From an uncultured Coprococcus sp. (GTDB lineage Bacteria > Bacillota > Clostridia > Lachnospirales > Lachnospiraceae), in assembly GCA_900557435.1 (NCBI GenBank), contig USSH01000169.1, forward strand, positions 1 to 5,923: DNA of 5,923 nt. The letters are read 5' to 3'. Positions 1 to 4,018 of this stretch are shown in pieces. How positions within the stretch are numbered: position 1 is the stretch's first letter; every line of letters starts with the position of its first letter. A program made the translations under genes and the position numbers. Under the pieces are notes generated by a model. The model was not told where the DNA came from, did not search any database, and saw only the letters and a program-made list of their open reading frames with translations.

Positions 1-540
1 GGATACGATGTCCATAGACTTTTTGAGGGACGTAAGCTTATAATCGGAGGAGTTGAGATTCCATATGAGAAGGGACTTCTTGGTCACAGCGATGCGGATG
101 TACTTCTTCATGCGATAATGGATGCACTTCTCGGTGCTGCTGCGCTGGGGGATATTGGAAAGCATTTTCCTGATACTGACGAGAGATACAAGGGAGCGGA
201 TAGCATGAAGCTCCTGACGGAAGTGAAGAGACTTCTTGAGGAGAAGCTCTACATCATCGAGAACATCGATGCGACCGTAATTGCCCAGAGCCCAAAGATG
301 GCACCGTACATTGATCAGATGAGAGAGAATATCTGTAATTGCCTGTGTATAGACAAGGATCAGGTCAATATCAAGGCGACAACGGAGGAGAAGCTTGGGT
401 TTACCGGAGAGGGACTTGGAATAAGCTCCCAGGCGGTGTGTCTCATAGAGTCGGCATTTAATTACACTGGGGATGATGCCGGGGCTGTCAGAACAGCAGG
501 CTGTGGCGGATGCAGTGGATGTCCGTCGGGAATAAGATGA
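1..540 (+). CDS. ispF: 2-C-methyl-D-erythritol 2,4-cyclodiphosphate synthase (IspF), 5' partial
   Basis: IspF converts CDP-methylerythritol 2-phosphate to methylerythritol cyclodiphosphate with release of CMP, in the cytoplasmic MEP route to isoprenoids; the family is a homotrimer with one metal site per subunit. The reading frame is open from base 1 and begins at the conserved GYDVHRL, so only about five N-terminal codons are missing. Visible family motifs, numbered from the window edge, are the metal ligands D3, H5 and H37, the [19 protein letters not shown] segment, [20 protein letters not shown], the [11 protein letters not shown] loop and [14 protein letters not shown]. The normal fold ends near residue 154. 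About 25 further residues follow, carrying C168, C171 and C174 in the pattern CGGCSGCP, which ordinary IspF lacks. It lies 67 bases before the next gene, same strand, probably co-transcribed. The identity is secure; the role of the tail is unknown. Confidence 0.97.
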   Translation, partial: GYDVHRLFEGRKLIIGGVEIPYEKGLLGHSDADVLLHAIMDALLGAAALGDIGKHFPDTDERYKGADSMKLLTEVKRLLEEKLYIIENIDATVIAQSPKMAPYIDQMRENICNCLCIDKDQVNIKATTEEKLGFTGEGLGISSQAVCLIESAFNYTGDDAGAVRTAGCGGCSGCPSGIR

Positions 541-592
541 CAAAACAGCCCATGTATGCTAGAATGAAAGAACTTAGAAATTTAAAGAACTT

Positions 593-599
593 AAGGAGA
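593..599 (+). promoter_or_regulatory. Ribosome binding site of the 173-residue membrane protein
   Basis: AAGGAGA lies 8 bases before the ATG at 608 and fixes that start. It directly follows the second copy of a 10-base direct repeat (AAAGAACTTA at 567-576 and 584-593). Confidence 0.8.
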
Positions 600-607
600 A
601 AACAGGT

Positions 608-1129
608 ATGTTAAATGATGGTTATGCAGAACATATAGTTAAGGCGAAGACACCTGCGAGTGTTACCTGCGGGATGGCTGCCGGAATCGTGCTGATGATT
701 GCCGGACTTGGCGCAGCAATGTTTGTTCAGGGCTTGGGCAGTATTGGATTCCTTGTTGCGATTGCAGGCGCTGTTGTATTTGGTATTTTTGTTTCCAGAA
801 GAGAGACAGAGTATGAATATATAATGGTGAATGAGGATATAGACATCGCAAGGATCATTGCAAAGAAGAGTAGAAAAAAGATTATGAGCTTCAGCAACGC
901 CGATGTAAAGTTTATTGCTAAAGAGGGATGCATTTACCTTGATAATGAACTTCAGCAGGACAGCTCAATAAAGACCAGGGATTTCACATCAGGCAATAAG
1001 CAGAATCAGGATGGCGTGTATGTGTTTGTCCTCAACAAGAACGGCAAGGCTGAATTTGTGAAGCTTGAGCTCTCAGACAGAACTATTGATCATGTAAATA
1101 ACTTTTTCAGAGGGAAGTACAAAGAATAA
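608..1129 (+). CDS. Small two-helix membrane protein of unknown function (DUF6106-like)
   Basis: The 173-residue product has a short N-terminal segment (1-21, containing EHIVKAKTP), two hydrophobic helices at about 22-41 and 46-62 joined by a tight glycine-containing turn, then SRRETEYEYIMVNEDIDI and a mostly soluble C-terminal domain of about 110 residues, rich in lysine and predicted to be strand-rich. By the positive residues around the helices, both termini probably face the cytoplasm. The architecture (helical hairpin, then a 'xEYEY...V..DIDI..I..KSRRK' segment) resembles a family I recall from Lachnospiraceae as DUF6106; that match is from memory and unverified. No catalytic motif is visible. 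The start at 608 is supported by AAGGAGA at 593-599. It sits between ispF and the CmpB-type gene on the same strand with gaps of 67 and 55 bases, suggesting one transcript, but no functional link is evident. Confidence 0.85.
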   Translation: MLNDGYAEHIVKAKTPASVTCGMAAGIVLMIAGLGAAMFVQGLGSIGFLVAIAGAVVFGIFVSRRETEYEYIMVNEDIDIARIIAKKSRKKIMSFSNADVKFIAKEGCIYLDNELQQDSSIKTRDFTSGNKQNQDGVYVFVLNKNGKAEFVKLELSDRTIDHVNNFFRGKYKE

Positions 1130-1137
1130 ATAATATT

Positions 1138-1193
1138 GACCCTCACGGTTGATACTAAACTGTATATATACAGGAGGTGTCGCTGTGAGGGTC
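1138..1193 (+). promoter_or_regulatory. Hairpin candidate enclosing the ribosome binding site and GTG start
   Basis: GACCCTCAC (1138-1146) is perfectly complementary to GTGAGGGTC (1185-1193). A G-U, a G-C and a U-G pair (1147-1149 with 1184-1182) could lengthen the stem to 12. The GTG start codon of the downstream gene is the first three bases of the right arm, and the ribosome binding site (1172-1177) is in the loop. The pairing is seen directly; a role in translation control is inference, and a 9-bp match of this span is expected about once by chance in a window of this size. Confidence 0.35.
1172..1177 (+). promoter_or_regulatory. Ribosome binding site that decides the GTG start at 1185
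   Basis: AGGAGG lies 7 bases before GTG (1185). The in-frame TTG at 1149 lies upstream of this site and has no such sequence before it, so the GTG is the better start and the product is 138 rather than 150 residues. Confidence 0.85.
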
Positions 1194-1601
1194 TTTGTGT
1201 GTAAGTGCTTTACTATATTTATGACTGGTGGGATGATATATTATTTCCTGGAGATATCGGCCAGGCATTATTCCCATTATTCCATGATCATTTGTGGAGG
1301 GTTTGCGACGCTTTTGTGCGGCGGACTGAACCAGGTGTTTCCGAAGATGGGGATACTTGCGCAGATGCTGGTTTCTTCTGTGATAATATCTGATCTGGAG
1401 TACCTGACCGGGTATGTTGTGAATATAAGACTTGGGCTTAATGTGTGGGATTACTCTGATATGCCGTTAAATCTTGCGGGGCAGATATGTGTGCCTTATT
1501 CTATCCTGTGGATGTTCCTGTCGCTGATCATAATATATGTGGATGATGGGATACGGTGTCATATGTATAATGAAGAAAGGCCTGAGTACAGATTAATATA
1601 A
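1185..1601 (+). CDS. CmpB-type integral membrane protein (putative ABC-transporter type IV family)
   Basis: The 138-residue protein has about four membrane segments, near residues 4-24, 33-48, 56-76 and 101-119. It carries the signature of the family annotated as putative ABC transporter permease (ABC_trans_CmpB, PF06541): E72, T75-G76, N80, then G84 and NVWDYS (86-91), P94, NL (96-97), GQIC (99-102) and P104, ending in a charged tail ERPEYRLI that is likewise typical. The family is widespread in Firmicutes; despite its name no transported substrate is established, and there is no ATPase or binding protein gene nearby. This copy is a single-domain form. Translation starts at GTG 1185, chosen because AGGAGG (1172-1177) is ideally spaced. 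That start codon is inside one arm of an inverted repeat (1138-1146 with 1185-1193). It lies 55 bases after the preceding membrane protein gene and probably shares its transcript. The family call is confident; the function is not known. Confidence 0.87.
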   Translation: MRVFVCKCFTIFMTGGMIYYFLEISARHYSHYSMIICGGFATLLCGGLNQVFPKMGILAQMLVSSVIISDLEYLTGYVVNIRLGLNVWDYSDMPLNLAGQICVPYSILWMFLSLIIIYVDDGIRCHMYNEERPEYRLI

Positions 1602-1660
1602 AATATGGGAAAAAGCCCTTGATTCCATAGGGGAGTGGAGTAACAGCTTTTTCCCATATT
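1602..1660. terminator. Perfect 15-bp inverted repeat between convergent genes; candidate bidirectional terminator
   Basis: AATATGGGAAAAAGC (1602-1616) is exactly complementary to GCTTTTTCCCATATT (1646-1660), with 29 bases between. It starts right after the TAA of the CmpB-type gene and faces the 3' end of the minus-strand gene, which is where a two-way terminator would be expected. The A5/T5 tracts are inside the stem rather than after it, and no uridine run follows on either strand, so it is not a textbook intrinsic terminator. Inside the loop CCCT (1616-1619) can pair with AGGG (1629-1632). An alternative reading is a small dispersed repeat or remnant of a mobile element with terminal inverted repeats; the repeat is certain, its role is not. 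Confidence 0.55.
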
Positions 1661-1699
1661 CCATGTGTGTGCATATGTAATAAATTCCGTGTGAAAATA

Positions 1700-1930
1700 T
1701 TATGATTCAAGGGGAGTAATCTTTAAACCCTTATAAAGCTTAGTATAAAGATTGCGCTCATCAGAGTACAACATTATACCACGTGAATCGCGTACGATAT
1801 ACGCATATTTGTTCTTCTGCACATTCATGTAAAGAACTTCATCAACGTTGAGCTCCTTGGCTTTGACCTTGGCAACGCTGACGCTGAGCGGCTCTAACTT
1901 GTACTTTTTAATTGCCTGCTGAACTGTCAT
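1700..1930 (-). CDS. Small basic protein of unknown function (76 residues)
   Basis: I do not recognise a named family. The product has a probable N-terminal helix (TVQQAIKKYKLEPLS), a second helix-like stretch (VAKVKAKELNVDEV), then a strand-rich half with four tyrosines in KNKYAYIVRDSRGIMLYSDERN and YTKLYKG. It has 14 Lys/Arg against 8 Asp/Glu, no cysteine, no signal peptide and no membrane segment, so it is probably a small cytoplasmic alpha/beta protein. The reading frame is supported by an ideal GGAGGTG at 1943-1937, 6 bases before the ATG, and a strong promoter further up, so it is very likely a real, independently expressed gene. It is convergent with the CmpB-type gene and divergent from queH. 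Its last codons (…TPLES) are echoed in the loop of the adjacent inverted repeat. Basic charge could fit nucleic-acid binding, but nothing shows that. Confidence 0.82.
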   Translation of the reverse strand: MTVQQAIKKYKLEPLSVSVAKVKAKELNVDEVLYMNVQKNKYAYIVRDSRGIMLYSDERNLYTKLYKGLKITPLES

Positions 1931-1936
1931 AATCTA

Positions 1937-1943
1937 CACCTCC
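1937..1943 (-). promoter_or_regulatory. Ribosome binding site of the 76-residue protein
   Basis: Read on the minus strand this is GGAGGTG, 6 bases before the ATG (1930-1928), a near-consensus site that confirms the start. Confidence 0.85.
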
Positions 1944-1982
1944 ATTGATAAATGATCATAACGTGCTTTAGTAACTATCTAC

Positions 1983-2011
1983 AGTATATTGTAAAGAAAT
2001 AACAAAGTCAA
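1983..2011 (-). promoter_or_regulatory. Sigma-A promoter of the 76-residue gene
   Basis: On the minus strand TTGACT (2011-2006) and TATACT (1988-1983) are separated by exactly 17 bases, each with five of six consensus bases. The start of transcription would be near 1976, giving a leader of about 45 bases ahead of the ATG at 1930. This is the strongest promoter visible in the window. Confidence 0.8.
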
Positions 2012-2021
2012 CTAGTAAACA

Positions 2022-2035
2022 TGCACAAATGTGCA
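2022..2035. promoter_or_regulatory. Dyad TGCAC-AAAT-GTGCA, operator candidate
   Basis: The arms are perfect 5-bp inverted repeats around a 4-base centre. It lies about 10 bases upstream of the minus-strand -35 box and 58 bases before the queH start, where a regulator of either divergent gene could bind. On the plus strand a weak promoter-like pair, GTGCAA (2031-2036) and TAAAAT (2054-2059) 17 bases apart, overlaps it and might serve queH. The dyad is plain to see; any protein binding is inference. Confidence 0.35.
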
Positions 2036-2080
2036 AAAGATCATCGAATGTTGTAAAATGTGGTGTGAAATATCAACAAA

Positions 2081-2087
2081 AAAGGAG
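2081..2087 (+). promoter_or_regulatory. Ribosome binding site that decides the queH start
   Basis: AAAGGAG lies 6 bases before ATG 2094 and 9 before ATG 2097, two adjacent in-frame methionine codons either of which may be used. The in-frame GTG at 2031 would add 21 residues with no binding site and no resemblance to the family. Confidence 0.8.
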
Positions 2088-2093
2088 AAAACA

Positions 2094-2753
2094 ATGATGC
2101 AAAATGCAAATTATTATCAAATGATGGAGAGGCAGATAGCTGGATTTGATAGTGAAAATACACAAAGCGGAAGAAAAAAACTGTTGCTGCACTGCTGTTG
2201 TGCGCCATGTTCCAGCCACTGCCTGTCGGTTCTTGCGGAGCATTTTGACATAACGGCTTATTTTTATAATCCCAATATAACGGATTACGATGAGTACATA
2301 AAAAGATTCCATGAGCTTGACAGATTTGTACATGAAGTATATGTGGAAGGAGTGGATGTTGAACTGGCGGAGCATGAGCCGCAGGTGTTTCTGGATATGG
2401 CTAAGGGCAGAGAGGATCTTCCTGAGAGAGGACTCAGGTGCTATGACTGCTATAAGCTGAGACTTGAGAAGAGCGCGATCCATGCGAAGAAAAATGGATA
2501 TGACGTATTTACGACCACGTTATCGATAAGCCCCCACAAGAACGCGGACTGGCTGAACGAGATAGGCGCGGAGATGAGCAGGAAATACGACATAGATTAT
2601 CTCTTCAGTGATTTCAAGAAGAAAAATGGATATAAGCACTCGATAGAGCTGTCAAAGGAATATGGATTATACAGACAGAATTTTTGTGGATGTGAATTCA
2701 GCAGACGGGCTGCCGAGCTCAGAGATGAAAAAATTAATAAAAATATTGAATAA
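2094..2753 (+). CDS. queH: Epoxyqueuosine reductase QueH
   Basis: QueH (formerly DUF208, COG1636) reduces epoxyqueuosine to queuosine in the wobble position of GUN-anticodon tRNAs, the last step of queuosine synthesis; it replaces the unrelated cobalamin-dependent QueG. The 219-residue product has the family's cysteine sets: LLLHCCCAPCSSH (C34, C35, C36, C39), RCYDCYKLRL (C116, C119) and FCGCEFS (C198, C200). In characterised QueH the adjacent N-terminal cysteines and the CxxC pair hold a [4Fe-4S] cluster next to a second metal. Also visible are the YFYNPNI stretch after the first motif and TTTLSISPHKN, both typical. The first 29 residues are variable. Start chosen from AAAGGAG at 2081-2087. 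No other queuosine gene is adjacent and no preQ1 riboswitch is seen upstream, so it appears to be a single-gene unit, divergent from the 76-residue gene. The assignment is firm. Confidence 0.95.
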   Translation: MMQNANYYQMMERQIAGFDSENTQSGRKKLLLHCCCAPCSSHCLSVLAEHFDITAYFYNPNITDYDEYIKRFHELDRFVHEVYVEGVDVELAEHEPQVFLDMAKGREDLPERGLRCYDCYKLRLEKSAIHAKKNGYDVFTTTLSISPHKNADWLNEIGAEMSRKYDIDYLFSDFKKKNGYKHSIELSKEYGLYRQNFCGCEFSRRAAELRDEKINKNIE

Positions 2754-2816
2754 AAAACGAGATTTTTGTCGTGAACACAAAAATAAAAAATATATCGAAA
2801 AAAATATTGTACCGCC
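2754..2816. other. AT-rich spacer after queH
   Basis: No gene is visible. An 8-bp, almost purely A/T inverted repeat (ATTTTTGT 2762-2769 with ACAAAAAT 2777-2784) lies just after the queH stop, but no uridine run follows, so it is a poor terminator. TTGTCG (2766-2771) and TATATC (2791-2796), 19 bases apart, form a weak alternative promoter for carA. Confidence 0.5.
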
Positions 2817-2845
2817 TTGTCAAATGTGGTAGTATTTATTAAATT
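2817..2845 (+). promoter_or_regulatory. Probable sigma-A promoter of carA-carB
   Basis: TTGTCA (2817-2822) and TAAATT (2840-2845) are exactly 17 bases apart. The -35 box matches the consensus at five of six positions and the -10 at four. Transcription would start near 2852, within a run of A residues, giving a leader of about 93 bases. It is the best candidate in the gap, not proven. Confidence 0.5.
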
Positions 2846-2848
2846 AAG

Positions 2849-2910
2849 AAAAAAGAGGCCAATAAATGTGGGTTATCTCAAGCGTTTCCCCGTTTTCACT
2901 CTTTTTTTTT
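2849..2910 (+). promoter_or_regulatory. carA leader with nine-T run; possible attenuator
   Basis: AAAAAAGAG (2849-2857) is complementary to CTCTTTTTT (2899-2907), and the T run continues to 2910 (nine T). A stem ending in a uridine run resembles an intrinsic terminator, but the loop is 41 bases and six of nine pairs are A-U, so it would be weak. If transcription starts near 2852 part of the left arm is not even in the RNA. No PyrR binding loop, T-box or known riboswitch motif is recognisable. A pyrimidine-sensing role for the T run is speculation based on the downstream genes. Confidence 0.3.
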
Positions 2911-2922
2911 GAGCAAAAATAG
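2866..2922 (+). CDS. Possible 18-residue leader peptide upstream of carA
   Basis: An ATG at 2866, preceded at 7 bases by GAGG (2855-2858), opens an 18-codon frame, MWVISSVSPFSLFFFEQK, ending with TAG at 2920-2922, 22 bases before the carA ATG. Three consecutive TTT codons come from the nine-T run. Its place (after the probable promoter, before carA) and the U-rich stretch recall the E. coli pyrBI leader, where slow transcription of a U tract at low UTP lets the ribosome block a terminator. Here no strong terminator lies downstream of the T run, and there are no arginine codons to sense arginine. An open frame this short may be chance. Confidence 0.25.
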   Translation: MWVISSVSPFSLFFFEQK

Positions 2923-2930
2923 AAAAAACG

Positions 2931-2936
2931 AAAGGA
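2931..2936 (+). promoter_or_regulatory. Ribosome binding site that decides the carA start
   Basis: AAAGGA lies 8 bases before ATG 2945. The in-frame TTG at 2909 is at the end of the T run with no binding site, so the 357-residue product is preferred over a 369-residue one. Confidence 0.75.
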
Positions 2937-2944
2937 ATACGATT

Positions 2945-4018
2945 ATGAAAGCTTTTTTGATACTTGAAGACGGACACGTGTTTGAAGGTAAAAGTATTGG
3001 CTCTACTGACGAGATAATCAGTGAGATAGTATTCAATACTTCGATGACCGGCTATCTGGAAATTCTTACAGATCCATCATATGCAGGGCAGTCAGTATGT
3101 ATGACATATCCGCTTATAGGCAACTATGGTATATGCAGAGAGGATATGGAGGCTGGCAGACCATGGCAGTCAGGATTCATTGTTAGAGAGCTCTGCAAGA
3201 CTCCTAGTAATTTCAGAAGCGAGATGACCATAAACGAATTTCTTGTTGAGAATAATATAACTGGTATAGAGGGAATAGACACCAGAACACTTACCAAGAT
3301 CCTCAGAAAAGATGGTACCATGAGAGGTATGATCACTACTGATGAGAATTATGATCTTGATGAGTGTATGAAGCGTATAAAGGCATGGAAGATGGGACAT
3401 GTTGTTCTCGATGTTACATGTAAGGAGAAAATGTTCTATCCTGGCGACGGATTCAAGGTTGCAGTCATCGATCTCGGTGTCAAGAAGAACATCGTCAAGT
3501 CACTTCTCTCCAGAGGATGTCAGGTTACTGTATATCCTGCAGAGACACCTGCTGAGGAGATCATCGCAGACGCTCCGGACGGAATCATGCTTACAAATGG
3601 TCCTGGAGATCCGAAGGAGTGTAAGGTCACAATAGCTCAGGTAAAGAAGCTTTTCGATACAGATATTCCAATTTTTGCAATATGTCTTGGACATCAGCTC
3701 ATGGCACTTGCCAACGGCGGAGATACAGAGAAGATGAAGTATGGTCACAGAGGCGCAAATCATCCTGTAAGAGATATGAAGACAGGCAAGGTATATATTT
3801 CAACACAGAATCACGGATATATGGTCAAGGAAGACAGCCTCGACAGAAAGATCGCAGAGGTCAGCTTCGTCAATGTAAATGACGGAACAGTAGAGGGAGT
3901 TCACTATCTTGGAAAGAATGCACAGACAGTTCAGTTCCATCCGGAGGCATGTGCAGGTCCGCTGGATACAGATTCACTGTTTGATACATTTATGAATATG
4001 ATGGAGGTGTCAAAGTAA
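2945..4018 (+). CDS. carA: Carbamoyl-phosphate synthase small subunit (glutamine amidotransferase)
   Basis: CarA hydrolyses glutamine and passes ammonia through a tunnel to CarB for carbamoyl phosphate, the shared precursor of pyrimidines and arginine. The 357-residue length is normal for the family. The N-terminal domain (about 1-150) shows the family start [34 protein letters not shown], and [18 protein letters not shown]. The class I amidotransferase domain runs from about 170, with NGPGDP (218-223), nucleophile C247 in [15 protein letters not shown] (288-292), and the catalytic H332 and E334 in QFHPEA. All triad residues are present, so it should be active. The stop overlaps the carB start (TAATG), which suggests translational coupling and equal production of the two subunits. 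Expression probably comes from the promoter at 2817-2845 through a leader with a nine-T run. Isoleucine codons are mostly ATC in the second half, unlike the ATA-rich genes to the left. Confidence 0.97.
   Translation: MKAFLILEDGHVFEGKSIGSTDEIISEIVFNTSMTGYLEILTDPSYAGQSVCMTYPLIGNYGICREDMEAGRPWQSGFIVRELCKTPSNFRSEMTINEFLVENNITGIEGIDTRTLTKILRKDGTMRGMITTDENYDLDECMKRIKAWKMGHVVLDVTCKEKMFYPGDGFKVAVIDLGVKKNIVKSLLSRGCQVTVYPAETPAEEIIADAPDGIMLTNGPGDPKECKVTIAQVKKLFDTDIPIFAICLGHQLMALANGGDTEKMKYGHRGANHPVRDMKTGKVYISTQNHGYMVKEDSLDRKIAEVSFVNVNDGTVEGVHYLGKNAQTVQFHPEACAGPLDTDSLFDTFMNMMEVSK

Noticed and set aside
552..614. A 20-codon frame, MYARMKELRNLKNLRRKQVC, overlapping the start of the gene at 608
   Set aside because: There is no ribosome binding site before its ATG and its lysine/arginine content follows from the purine-rich spacer. 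Translational coupling is possible but unsupported.
1136..1166. Promoter-like TTGACC and TGTATA before the CmpB-type gene
   Set aside because: The spacing is 19 bases and the predicted start would fall within the ribosome binding site, leaving no usable leader. Co-transcription from upstream is simpler.
1149..1184. TTG start for the CmpB-type gene, adding 12 residues
   Set aside because: No ribosome binding site precedes it, the extra residues do not look like the family, and an ideal AGGAGG is placed for the GTG at 1185.
1528..1710. Minus-strand 60-residue frame running through the inverted repeat
   Set aside because: It has no ribosome binding site, crosses a palindrome, and overlaps the end of the CmpB-type gene; it is a chance frame.
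2031..2093. GTG start for queH giving 240 residues
   Set aside because: The GTG is inside a dyad, lacks a ribosome binding site, and the extension is not family-like; ATG 2094 has AAAGGAG before it.
1951..2093. preQ1 riboswitch upstream of queH
   Set aside because: No C-rich loop and A-rich tail of the preQ1 aptamer is present, and QueH acts after preQ1, so control there would be unusual.
2808..2816. TGTACCGCC, resembling the T-box sequence GGNACCGCG
   Set aside because: It lies upstream of the likely carA promoter, has no Stem I or antiterminator partner, and carA is not a usual T-box target.
2849..2944. PyrR-binding attenuator in the carA leader
   Set aside because: Only AGAGGC resembles the conserved PyrR loop; the rest of the motif and a strong terminator stem are absent.
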